64,000 bases of DNA from Candidatus Pantoea floridensis (lineage in GTDB: Bacteria > Pseudomonadota > Gammaproteobacteria > Enterobacterales > Enterobacteriaceae), in contig NZ_OCMY01000001.1 of NCBI RefSeq assembly GCF_900215435.1, positions 1,798,001 through 1,862,000 of the forward strand, written 5' to 3'. Positions 1-8,157 of this stretch are shown here, piece by piece. The first letter of the stretch is position 1. Each line of letters opens with the position of its first letter. Under the pieces are notes generated by a model. That model saw only the letters and a list, made by a program, of their open reading frames with translations. It did not search any database and had not been told where the DNA came from. A program made the position numbers and the translations under genes.

Positions 1-1119
1 CAGGTGGTTGAAGGTGTTGGTGAATATTTACAGGCGTCGCAGACGGACTGGGACATCTTTATAGAAGAGGATTTTCGCTGCCGTATCGACAACATTCGCG
101 AATGGCTGGGCGATGGCGTAATCGCCGATTACGACGATCCTTCCATTGAAAAATTGCTGGCGAATGTGTCGGTACCGATTGTGGGTGTTGGAGGATCTTA
201 TCATCAGCAACAGGACTATCCGCCCGTTCATTATATCGCCACCGATAATGCCGCGCTGGTGGAGAGTGCCTTCTTACATTTAAAAGAAAAAGGCATTAAC
301 CGCTTCGCCTTTTATGGCCTGCCCGCCGCCAGCGGCAAACGCTGGGCACAGGAGCGTGAATATGCTTTTCGCCAGCTGGTATCGCGCGAGCGCTATCAGG
401 GGGTGGTTTATCAGGGAATGGAAACGGCACCGGAAAATTGGCAGCACGCACAAAACCGTTTGGCAGACTGGCTGCAAACGCTGCCACCACAAACCGGCAT
501 CATCGCCGTCACCGATGCCCGTGCACGACACCTTCTGCAGGCCTGTGAATACCTGAAAATTCCAGTGCCGGAAAAGCTCACCGTAATTGGCATCGACAAC
601 GAAGAGTTGACGCGTTATCTATCGCGCGTGGCGCTCTCATCGGTCGCGCAGGGATCGCGCCAGATGGGTTATCAGGCAGCAAAACTGCTGCATCGCCTGC
701 TGGATAAGCACTCTTTGGAACTGCAACGCATTCTGGTGCCGCCGGTGAAAGTGATTGCGCGTCGCTCCACCGATTACCGCTCCTTACACGATCCCGCCGT
801 CATTCAGGCGATGCATTACATCCGTTTTAACGCCTGTAAAGGCATCAAGGTTGAGCAGGTTCTCGACGCCATCGGTATTTCACGCTCTAACCTGGAAAAA
901 CGCTTCCGCGACGAAACCGGCGATACCATCCACGCCATGATCCATCGGGAAAAACTGGAGAAAGCGCGCGAGTTGCTGGCGTGTTCTTCAATGAGCATCA
1001 ATGAGATCTCGCAAATGTGCGGTTATCCTTCGCTGCAATACTTCTATTCGGTGTTTAAAAAGAGTTATGCCAATACGCCAAAGGAGTATCGGCAACTTCA
1101 CGGCGAAAATGTGTTGTGA
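1..1119 (+). CDS. xylR: XylR, xylose operon activator (5' end outside window)
   Basis: AraC/XylS-type activator of the D-xylose genes. It is open from base 1 (CAG GTG GTT GAA), so about the first 20 codons lie outside the window; 372 codons are visible against about 392 residues in E. coli XylR. The N-terminal two thirds is a periplasmic-binding-protein-like sugar sensor, with stretches such as PIVGVGGSYH and VIGIDNEELTRYLSRV that match XylR almost word for word. The last 100 residues are the AraC DNA-binding domain (GISRSNLEKRF and SINEISQMCGYPSLQYFYSVFKK, then TPKEYR). The gene is intact within the window and lies just before selC. Confidence 0.95.
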   Translation, partial: QVVEGVGEYLQASQTDWDIFIEEDFRCRIDNIREWLGDGVIADYDDPSIEKLLANVSVPIVGVGGSYHQQQDYPPVHYIATDNAALVESAFLHLKEKGINRFAFYGLPAASGKRWAQEREYAFRQLVSRERYQGVVYQGMETAPENWQHAQNRLADWLQTLPPQTGIIAVTDARARHLLQACEYLKIPVPEKLTVIGIDNEELTRYLSRVALSSVAQGSRQMGYQAAKLLHRLLDKHSLELQRILVPPVKVIARRSTDYRSLHDPAVIQAMHYIRFNACKGIKVEQVLDAIGISRSNLEKRFRDETGDTIHAMIHREKLEKARELLACSSMSINEISQMCGYPSLQYFYSVFKKSYANTPKEYRQLHGENVL

Positions 1120-1157
1120 CGACTGGCTAAGATCAAGAATTCCCCCGCTTTTGCCGC

Positions 1158-1163
1158 TATACT
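1158..1163 (+). promoter_or_regulatory. Likely -10 element of selC
   Basis: TATACT lies 18 bases before the first base of the tRNA and is followed by a GC-rich stretch (CCTGCGG), as expected for a stable-RNA promoter. No clear -35 was picked out. Confidence 0.5.
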
Positions 1164-1180
1164 CCTGCGGCAACGTAAAA

Positions 1181-1275
1181 GGAAGATCGTCGTCTCCGGT
1201 GAGGCGGCCGGATTTCAAATCCGGTTAGGGCCGCCAGCGGTCCTGGGCAGGTTCGACTCCTGTGATCTTCCGCCA
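1181..1275 (+). tRNA. selC: tRNA-Sec (UCA), selenocysteine tRNA
   Basis: A 95-base tRNA with the unusually long variable arm and the long acceptor/T stack typical of bacterial tRNA-Sec. The anticodon loop TTTCAAA holds TCA at 1215-1217, closed by the CCGGA/TCCGG stem. The T arm GGTTCGACTCC and the 3' end GATCTTCC-GCCA with encoded CCA match E. coli selC nearly throughout. It delivers selenocysteine at UGA codons, for example in formate dehydrogenases. selC is a well-known attachment site for islands with P4-type integrases (LEE, PAI I of strain 536, SPI-3), and here the T6SS island starts directly behind it. Confidence 0.97.
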
Positions 1276-1367
1276 CTTTAGCTCTCTCGAACTTCCTCAC
1301 ATTCAACTAAACCCCCTATTTCACTGGAATAACCTCTTTCTATCCTCTCTGGGAGTCAACAGGATTC

Positions 1368-1438
1368 TACCCCCATCAATAAACATTTGGGGGTGCTAAA
1401 GGGGGGGTAAAATTGTGAGCTCTTTTTTGATACCCCCA
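1368..1438. repeat. Cluster of CCCCC/GGGGG motifs, possible integrase arm sites
   Basis: Four short motifs lie within about 70 bases: TACCCCCA at 1368-1375, TTGGGGGT at 1387-1394, AGGGGGGGT at 1400-1408 and TACCCCCA at 1431-1438, two in each direction. Arrays like this near a tRNA-side junction recall arm-type binding sites of P4-family integrases. No integrase gene remains, so the role is inferred. Confidence 0.4.
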
Positions 1439-1934
1439 AATCTGTTTTGCCACTCGATCAGTCCTAGGCTGCCGCGCCAGGGATTTAGCCTGCTCCGGCC
1501 ACAACACCTGAGCCTGTTCTACGAGCTGCCAACCGTAACCAATAATCAAGTCAGGAGGCAATGTATCCAGCCGGGCAAGCTGCTGCTGTGTCTGGGCGAT
1601 AAGATCCTGCGGTGGAGGGAGCGCAGCCGCTGTTACAGGCGCTGACTCAAACCACTGAGGATTTCCATGCGAGCGTGAACCGGCTGCGGCCAGAGCGTGC
1701 CCCATGATGGCTTATCAGGGCCTCCAGAATGGGTAGTCCTTCATTCAGGCCGAACAACCAGGCCGCCGTTTGCAGCTCCACACCATTTTGCTCAAACAGC
1801 GAAAGGCACAGTTTTTCGGCATAACGCCAGTTTACATCCGGGCGAGTCGGATGAGTCAGCTCATCGCGCAGGGTGGCATAATCCGACAGCATCCGTGGGC
1901 CGCTACCGGTTTTTAATTTTTTATGCATAGTCAT
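1376..1934 (-). pseudogene. Remnant of an ImpA-domain T6SS protein (VasL/TssA-like)
   Basis: Two overlapping minus-strand frames, 1647-1934 and 1376-1705, encode parts of one ImpA-N-terminal T6SS protein. The upstream part reads LRDELTHPTRPDVNWRYAEK, then QNGVELQTAAW and GLNEGLPILEALISH. The protein then changes frame more than once: WGTLWPQPVHARMEIL is found in a third frame, and the later part (QQLARLDTLPPDLIIGYGWQ) continues in the 1376-1705 frame. Residues expected between TAAW and GLNEG are also missing. The 5' end overlaps the end of the helicase gene by 14 bases, probably a deletion junction. The 3' end runs out into the CCCCC motifs near selC. It cannot make a functional protein. Confidence 0.75.
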
Positions 1935-3747
1935 CCGGTTGCCCCAGTAGATCTACGCCGGCAAATTTTGTCAGTTGACGACTGATGCTGTTTTCTTTGT
2001 AGCATGTCACCAGCAGCGAACGAGTCGCTCGGGTAAAAGCCACGTAAAGCGCCGGGATAGCTTCCGACTCATCCGCCGCTGCTTTATGAACAAAAGACGC
2101 ATTGATGACGGCAACGTAAGGAAATTCAAGACCTTTACTGCTCTGGAAGGTCATGAGGTGTACAACATCGTCACGATGTGAATAGGCTTTTTTATCCCCG
2201 GAGGTAAAGCTGACGGCGGTGGGTATCTTATGCTGATTCAGCAATACGGTGAGCCTGTCTGCTGAATAACGCGTCGGGCACACTACCGCCATATCTCCCC
2301 AGCGGCATGCAATCGCGTGTTGCTCCTTCAGCCATGCCACTACACGACGGGCCTCCTCCGCTTCAGACTGGCATAATTCAATATCAGGAATATCCCCCTC
2401 TTCTCCGCAGGCTTCCGGCAGCACCAGAGGGAGCTCCTGATTATGATGACTTTCAAAATAGTCACGTGAGAAGGCGTAAGCGAAATTGAGTATGCGGCAG
2501 GGGTTACGATAGTTGACCCTAAGTACAGACGTGCGCCCCTGAGCCTGGATACCCACACTCGCCAGCGAGAAGTTAAGTGCTCTCTCACGTCGGTACAGCG
2601 ACTGCGCGTCATCGTACATCAGTAATAGTGAACGGGTTGTGTTATCAAACAGGCGAGCAATGAGCGAAAGCCAGCGCTGGTCAAAATCATGCCCCTCATC
2701 GACCAGCACGGCATCATAACCACTGTCCGTCACGGCTCCGCTGTTAACCGCATTTTCCAGAGCGTCAAAGCAATTATCAAAGTACAGCCCTTCCCGGCTC
2801 ACATTGAGTTTGAATTTTCGGGCAGCATTCGCGCACCAGTCGTGGAAATGATACACGTGCACTTTCCCCGACAGCCCTCTTTCAGCAATGCATTCACGGA
2901 TATAGTTTGCCAGGATAATATTAAAACAGAGCACTAATACAGGACGCGTTGTCGTTTCTGAAAGATACAGACAGCGGTAGAGCAAAATGAGCGTCTTACC
3001 AGAACCCGCCACGCCGTGTATGACGCGGTGCCCTTCCCCGAGGTTTCGGGCAAGAACCTCCTGTTGCAGGTCCATTACCCTGCAGACCTGATTACTCTTT
3101 TTCTTTGTCCGAATGGCAATCTCCGGGAACAGGTGCTGTCGGAGAATATCCCTGACAACCGGAGTGACTGCCGGTCTGAACCGGGTAGTAAACAATCCGG
3201 AAATTTTAGAACGAAAAGTAGATAAAGAAACAGACTCAGTCATTTCATCCTGACAAATCGTCAGTGCCCGGGGAAATATGGATTCTACCGCCCCGTCGGT
3301 TGAGAGGGAGGTCAGTTGCTGGCGGGTGATATTGGTAAAAACAACACCATAAGCCCAGGCAATATTAAGTTTACCTTTGTACAGGCCGGTATTTTGCTGC
3401 AGTTTCGGCTCACGGGATAACGATTCGACGGTCGCACAGGCATACTCCCTGACCTGTACCAGCGGATTTTGTTCCTGCTTTTCTCCCTGCGCAGTCAGGA
3501 GAGTAACCGTCTGCGGGTCAATATGCTGAAAGGTGCTCAGCTTCCAGTCTTTGACTTCAAGAAAAATAAGGCCGTTGACGGGATCGATGATAACAAAGTC
3601 AGGATGCCTGTATTCCCGCCCCACCGGAATGTCATACCAGATAAGGCAGTCCTCCCCGAGATGTGACTCAAGGCGCTGGGCTACGCGTCGCTCCCCGTGC
3701 GTCATTCTCCCGGAACATAGCGTCAGAGACGTCATTAATTTCGCCAT
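1921..3747 (-). CDS. NERD nuclease-like domain fused to UvrD-type helicase
   Basis: A 608-residue protein with two recognisable halves. Residues about 15-130 form a NERD domain (nuclease-related, PD-(D/E)XK-like), with Asp50 in RHPDFVIID and the E-V-K motif at 64-66. Residues about 225-600 form a superfamily 1 helicase of the UvrD type: Walker A HGVAGSGKT at 244-252, Walker B-like VLVDEGHDF, motif GLEFPYVAVIN and the C-terminal YVAFTRAT. NERD-helicases are scattered on mobile DNA; a role in DNA processing or phage defence is only an inference. No strong ribosome site precedes the first ATG, and Met5 is an alternative start. All helicase motifs look intact. Confidence 0.85.
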   Translation of the reverse strand: MAKLMTSLTLCSGRMTHGERRVAQRLESHLGEDCLIWYDIPVGREYRHPDFVIIDPVNGLIFLEVKDWKLSTFQHIDPQTVTLLTAQGEKQEQNPLVQVREYACATVESLSREPKLQQNTGLYKGKLNIAWAYGVVFTNITRQQLTSLSTDGAVESIFPRALTICQDEMTESVSLSTFRSKISGLFTTRFRPAVTPVVRDILRQHLFPEIAIRTKKKSNQVCRVMDLQQEVLARNLGEGHRVIHGVAGSGKTLILLYRCLYLSETTTRPVLVLCFNIILANYIRECIAERGLSGKVHVYHFHDWCANAARKFKLNVSREGLYFDNCFDALENAVNSGAVTDSGYDAVLVDEGHDFDQRWLSLIARLFDNTTRSLLLMYDDAQSLYRRERALNFSLASVGIQAQGRTSVLRVNYRNPCRILNFAYAFSRDYFESHHNQELPLVLPEACGEEGDIPDIELCQSEAEEARRVVAWLKEQHAIACRWGDMAVVCPTRYSADRLTVLLNQHKIPTAVSFTSGDKKAYSHRDDVVHLMTFQSSKGLEFPYVAVINASFVHKAAADESEAIPALYVAFTRATRSLLVTCYKENSISRQLTKFAGVDLLGQPDDYA

Positions 3748-3824
3748 ACAATGTTATCCACTTATGTGCAGTGCATCAGCGGAGCCCTGCAATAGTTACG
3801 CTGTCAAAATTTCAGAATATGATG

Positions 3825-5069
3825 TTATGCGGCTTCGCTTTCTGCATATTCAAGACTCTGCAGATACTGTAGCGCCACCGGGTCAGCAATATATTCAACC
3901 TGCCCGTGGTGGCGCTCCACCTCATCAATAATTCTGCTGAGCTCAACCCGGAAAAATTCCTTGCGCAGGTTAACCCGGTTAATACGGTAGCTTTCCAGAT
4001 GGTCGTGCAGCGTTCTTTCAAGTGCAGGGGCGTCATCGCAGGAAATCATGGCATGAACGTCAAAATCATACGGAACGGCTGCCCCGCTCAGTTCTTTCAC
4101 GCGATCCATAGGCTCCAGTCGTCGGGTCATGCCGATTTTAAAGACGTTTTCGCCGAAAGAACCGATATTTGAAATGATATACACGTGTCCCTGCTTCGTG
4201 AGCTGTGCCATGGATTTAGCTCGTTCATACTGTTGGTGTACGTCCTGGATTTTCTGCTCCAGCTCCAGACGCTGTCTTTCCAGCTCTTCTCTGTGAGCAC
4301 CTTCAGCCGCGAGCAGAGCTTCCTCCAGTAGACGCTGCTGCTCAGCAAGGCGCTGCTCCTCCTCTTCCGCTTCGCGCTGCTGCTGCTCCAGCTCATCCTG
4401 ACGCTGTCTTTCTTCCCGCATCTGACGCTTGAGCTCTGCCTGATATTCTTTTTCTTCCTGCGCTTTTTCCAGCAGGACGACCTTATCCAAAAACTGCTGT
4501 TTTACGCCTTCCCAGTCGGCATTATCTTCAAGTTCCAGAAAAGTGATTTTCTCACTGATGGCCGCGTAAGCGTCTCTCTCCTTCCTGAGCTGGTCGTATT
4601 TGCTTTGCCAGTTATTAACCGTGGTGCCGGAAAGCAGTGTTTTGACTTTGAATTTATACGCGGAGTCCACAATACGCTGCAGTGCCTGGGAGGCTTTATT
4701 TCTGGCATTGTGAAAGTCATCCCACTGACCGGAAAGCTGTTTCTTTTCCTGATACAGGCCGCGGCTCACTTCATTACTGACGGTTTCATCAAAGGCTTTC
4801 TCTTTCTGAGCCAGGTCCGACGCGGCCTGTTCAAGCTCTGCTGTTTTCTTCCGGAATCCCCGGTAAATGAAAACCCGTATTATCAGCACAGCGGCTATCA
4901 GTAAGCCAAAGAACAGACCGATGATCCCTGCCGGATTCGACACAGATTCAATAAATCGCTCATTAAAATTAATTAATGCTCTTACCGCGACATAAATGCC
5001 CCAGGCAATGACGCCAATAATAACCAGAATAATACCTGCAGCATTGTCATCTTTTTTTCTTCGTGCCAT
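3825..5069 (-). CDS. Membrane-anchored coiled-coil protein with T5orf172 (GIY-YIG-like) domain
   Basis: A 414-residue protein. Residues 11-32 and 48-68 are two predicted membrane helices. Residues about 72-290 are strongly charged coiled coil, very rich in Glu, Gln and Arg. Residues about 293-385 match the T5 Orf172 family: GHVYIIS, FKIGMTRR and RVKELSGAAVPYDF, then a conserved acidic/His stretch (ALERTLHDHL). T5orf172 belongs to the GIY-YIG nuclease fold and is common in phages. Here it would face the cytoplasm from the inner membrane, which is unusual for a nuclease. The next gene upstream is the YdcA-like protein and the next downstream is the helicase, both on the same strand. Function unknown. 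Confidence 0.75.
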   Translation of the reverse strand: MARRKKDDNAAGIILVIIGVIAWGIYVAVRALINFNERFIESVSNPAGIIGLFFGLLIAAVLIIRVFIYRGFRKKTAELEQAASDLAQKEKAFDETVSNEVSRGLYQEKKQLSGQWDDFHNARNKASQALQRIVDSAYKFKVKTLLSGTTVNNWQSKYDQLRKERDAYAAISEKITFLELEDNADWEGVKQQFLDKVVLLEKAQEEKEYQAELKRQMREERQRQDELEQQQREAEEEEQRLAEQQRLLEEALLAAEGAHREELERQRLELEQKIQDVHQQYERAKSMAQLTKQGHVYIISNIGSFGENVFKIGMTRRLEPMDRVKELSGAAVPYDFDVHAMISCDDAPALERTLHDHLESYRINRVNLRKEFFRVELSRIIDEVERHHGQVEYIADPVALQYLQSLEYAESEAA

Positions 5070-5147
5070 GTTTTATTTCTTTCCTTTCTTATTTCTATCC
5101 TGACGATTTAATCTGAATAACGGGAAGAGAATCTTTGCCATATCAAA

Positions 5148-5552
5148 TTAATACGGGTTCCCTGAGCAAATGGGTAAATGAGTGTATCCGGGCTTGCTGG
5201 CCATATAGAGGGGAGCGCATGTGGGCTGGCGGGGTTGGGTATTGACCGGCTCATCGTTTTCTGTCACTCGTTGCTGATTTTGCTTTTTCGCTGTTGTCAC
5301 CTTTTTCGTCTGCGTTTTTCGGGTAGAAGTGGACGGTTTTACCCGATTGCTGGCTTCTGAGGAACCATAACCGGAACAGAATCGTTTTGACTGACTCAGA
5401 CTCCCGTCATTACAGGCAAAGCGTCCATCCGATGTGCAGTGCGCTATACCGCCTTTTGAACCTGAACAGGGCTGCCGTCCACGCGCAGCATCGGCTTGTG
5501 CCGTAAACAGTATTCCTGATACCAGAAGGAAGATTAATTTTCTCATTTCCAT
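5148..5552 (-). CDS. YdcA-like secreted cysteine-containing protein with C-terminal extension
   Basis: A 134-residue protein with a clear signal peptide (MRKLIFLLVSGILFTAQADA). The following segment, PCSGSKGGIAHCTSDGRFACNDGSLSQSKRFC, is the four-cysteine core of E. coli YdcA, a 57-residue protein of unknown function. The rest is a Thr/Lys/Gln-rich linker and a second Cys pair near the end (PTCAPLY and PICSGNPY), so the protein is more than twice as long as YdcA. Met3 (MRKL) is an equally possible start. Probably periplasmic with disulfides; role unknown. Confidence 0.6.
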   Translation of the reverse strand: MEMRKLIFLLVSGILFTAQADAARGRQPCSGSKGGIAHCTSDGRFACNDGSLSQSKRFCSGYGSSEASNRVKPSTSTRKTQTKKVTTAKKQNQQRVTENDEPVNTQPRQPTCAPLYMASKPGYTHLPICSGNPY

Positions 5553-5668
5553 ATCCGTGATTTATTCCTTACTTTGGGGCTAAGTAATCCGAAAGCTATT
5601 GATCATTTCGTCAGGAAAATATGCAATGATTCATAGCAAAAAAATAACGATTCAATTTTCAGCATCCG

Positions 5669-5980
5669 CTATGGTAGAAGCTCTAAAATCAGACCAAAAA
5701 ACGTGCTCTCATCAATTATTTTTCCGGGACGGGAGAGTGCCCCCGTTGGAGTAAAGGTCCACTCGCTCACGCTACCTGATTGCATGAATAAACGTCCCAG
5801 TGAAGTCACATGCCCTCCATCATGAAATGTCGCCTCCACGCATCCTTTGACGACCTGGCCATATAAAAATACCGGCTCAAACTTTACGGCACGGTCGTCA
5901 ACACGCAGGATGATACCGGAAATATCAAAAGCCCTGCCCTCCACCAGCAGGCCCGTAACGGATGCCGTGAGCGCCTCCAT
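5669..5980 (-). CDS. Hypothetical protein following truncated tssF
   Basis: A 103-residue frame whose ATG lies two bases after the stop of the tssF fragment, so it is probably translated with it if at all. It has no signal peptide or membrane helix and no family I recognise. The sequence is mostly beta-prone (GIILRVDDRAVKFEPVFLYGQVVKGCVEATF). It may be the rest of a larger gene joined here by the deletion that cut off tssF, or a displaced T6SS or immunity protein. The 90 bases after its stop up to the YdcA-like gene are AT-rich and empty. Confidence 0.4.
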   Translation of the reverse strand: MEALTASVTGLLVEGRAFDISGIILRVDDRAVKFEPVFLYGQVVKGCVEATFHDGGHVTSLGRLFMQSGSVSEWTFTPTGALSRPGKIIDESTFFGLILELLP

Positions 5981-5982
5981 AT

Positions 5983-7216
5983 TCAGTCCGGTAGCGTCAG
6001 CGACAGGCTTTCGTCTTCCGGTACCGTGTGGTTATCAAAGGCTTCACCGCCGAGGATAAGCCAGGTGTTATGCAGACCTGACGGACCGCGACGCACACGA
6101 GTGTGGTAGTAATATTCCGGGGCTTCATGGCGCATCATTCCGCCTTTGTGGCGGAAGCTCGAAAACGGCACGTAGGTATGTTGGCTTGATGACATCACCG
6201 AACCGACAGCGTATATCTCGGTATGACCATCCTGCACGCGCATTGGGCGCAGCATGTATTCTGTTTGCAGAGAATTGAGCGTCAGCGGTTCAGATTCCAG
6301 CGGGAACAGGTTAATCACCGGCACACAGTTCAGGCGCAGATGCTTTTCGGTAAAGCTGAAGTCATGCTCCCAGCGCTCAGTCAGTACCACGTCGATTCCA
6401 AACCATGGGAGCTCAGCCGGAAAGGCCACGGTCTCCAGCCCACGTAGCCCCGTGAACATGAATTTCTCACGGAAGGTAAAGTACTCCAGCAGCAGTTGAT
6501 AGCCGCTAAAGCTGCTGCTTCCCTTCGGCCACAAGTCGTCATCATCGCCAAATCCCAGCGCGGTGAAATACCCATCAAGTGGCCTTCTGTCCACCTCCCC
6601 TGGAAGACGCAGCCACATCCGGGCCACGTTCATGGTAAAGGCTTCGTGCATGGCACAGGCCAGTGGTGCATCAGCGTTGAGATAGAGCGGGATATGGCTG
6701 AGGTCAAGACGGCTCCAGTCCTCAAGGCTGCTGCAACTGAAACGCAGCGTCACGACTGAGCGGCCATCCGTATCGGTTGCCAGACTCGCCCGTGCCAGCG
6801 ACAGCGGCTGCAGGCTGATTTCCTTTGTGGTGGTGTAGCGGCAGCGCGTGCCCTTCTCACCAATTGGTCGGGAATGAACCTCGAAGCCTTTGGCTACCCG
6901 CATCGGCTCCTTCATCTGGAGCCAGTCCGGAGAAAATTCGACCACTGACAAGGACGGGATGGTGCGCAGGTAATGCGGCCACAGCAGGCTGACCAGACCT
7001 TCGGTCAGCTCCAGCAGATCGTCGTCCAGCTTCTCGCGAAGCCGCCCCATCAGGAAAGCAAAACCTTCGAACAGGCGTTCCACATACGGGTCGCGTGCGC
7101 CCGCTTTATCAAGATTAAGCATTGCCGCCTGCTGGGTGGGCCTGAGCAAATTCTTCACCCGCTTCGAGCAGGTAGCGCATTTCGGCGTCGTAATAACGCA
7201 GAGTTAAGTCGTCCAT
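5983..7216 (-). pseudogene. tssF: tssF, frameshifted at 5' end and truncated at 3' end
   Basis: Remnant of the T6SS baseplate protein TssF (VasA/ImpG). The original ATG is at 7214-7216 and starts MDDLTLRYYDAEMRYLLEAGEEFA. Soon after, two bases are missing compared with the copy at 9846 (CACCCAG here, CACCCCGAG there), which shifts the frame. The open part then runs from AAMLNLDKAGARDPYVERLFEGFAFL through typical TssF sequence (LLWPHYLRTIPSLSVVEF) to RRGPSGLHNTWLIL and stops at TGA 5983. About 200 C-terminal residues are missing compared with a normal TssF of about 600. tssG, which usually follows, is absent. Confidence 0.88.
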
Positions 7217-7307
7217 AGTAGTTTCTGTTTAGTTAATTACTGCGTGATGAGCGATGAAGGGAATTCCAAAAAACCGGCAGGCGACTTCAAATAGAAAAGG
7301 TCGCTCA

Positions 7308-7727
7308 TCAATATGGTTTACAGGAAAATCTTTCTTTTACATAACGAGTGGCTGTGCCTGGCATCCAGCCCAATGGAATACCATTGCAGCGTACATATCC
7401 TCTGCTAAGCAGCTCTTTGGGATAGAGGATGGAGTACAACAGACCCAGTACAACGATAGCAATGCAACCCCATTTTAAATAAACGACATAATAATCCATC
7501 TTCCTGAAAGCAAACTCATTACCCTTGAAGAGAACCAGAATAAAATAGGCCAATGGGAATGTCATTACAAAAGGCAACGCAACTAAAGCAACGGTTAACC
7601 ATGAAAAAACAATCTCATCACCAAAGCTGAAATATTCTTTAAATATACTTCCACCAAGATAAAAACTCAGAAAACATAACCCAAGAATGATAATGATAGC
7701 GAAAAATGCGCGAACTCTATCTTTCAT
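7308..7727 (-). CDS. DUF1240-like membrane protein, putative T6SS immunity (copy 1)
   Basis: About 139 residues from the first ATG at 7725-7727; a longer frame to 7763 would need a TTG start. Three or four hydrophobic helices are visible (FFAIIIILGLCFLSFYL, VALVALPFVMTFPLAYFILVL, GCIAIVVLGLLYSILY). It ends with the signature shared by all four paralogs in the window: GYVRCNGIPLGWMPGTATRYV followed by a Cys near the end. The gene overlaps the end of the preceding paralog by 11 bases, so the two are cotranscribed behind a PAAR effector. By position and topology it is a candidate inner-membrane immunity protein against a membrane-active toxin; this is inference. Confidence 0.7.
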   Translation of the reverse strand: MKDRVRAFFAIIIILGLCFLSFYLGGSIFKEYFSFGDEIVFSWLTVALVALPFVMTFPLAYFILVLFKGNEFAFRKMDYYVVYLKWGCIAIVVLGLLYSILYPKELLSRGYVRCNGIPLGWMPGTATRYVKERFSCKPY

Positions 7728-8154
7728 GTTGAAAACCCGAATTGAAGCATAATTTTTTATCAACTACATATTTGCTTGCTGTTCCTGGTGTCCATCCAGA
7801 GGGTACTCCCGAGCAAAGAATGTAACCTTTGCTTTTTAGTGCTGATAAATAACCAAACGACATCGCACATGACAATGCAAAAGTAAATACACACATAAAC
7901 TTAAAAAGCGGCATAATTCCATTCACTTTTTTAAGTGCATGTTTATCCCCATGTCGAAGTGAGAGAAAAAACCAGTATAAGGGAAATGCAAACATTATCG
8001 GTATCGATATAAGACTTAATGACATCCACGAAAAAACAATCTCTTCAGGGAATTCTAGATAATCAGAAATTTCGCTCAACCAAAAGCAAAATGACACAAT
8101 AGAAACAACCAACAATATAACAACTGAAAAAACAGCCTTGTTTTTTTTATTCAT
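7717..8154 (-). CDS. DUF1240-like membrane protein, putative T6SS immunity (copy 2)
   Basis: A 145-residue membrane protein with about four hydrophobic helices and the same C-terminal signature as its paralogs (GYILCSGVPSGWTPGTASKYV then a Cys). The ATG is three bases after the stop of the PAAR effector, with AGGAC as a ribosome site, so effector and this gene are a coupled pair. It is AT-rich compared with the T6SS core genes, as immunity genes often are. It is the most likely direct immunity protein of the upstream effector, with the next copy a duplicate or relative. Confidence 0.75.
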   Translation of the reverse strand: MNKKNKAVFSVVILLVVSIVSFCFWLSEISDYLEFPEEIVFSWMSLSLISIPIMFAFPLYWFFLSLRHGDKHALKKVNGIMPLFKFMCVFTFALSCAMSFGYLSALKSKGYILCSGVPSGWTPGTASKYVVDKKLCFNSGFQHER

Positions 8155-8157
8155 ATA

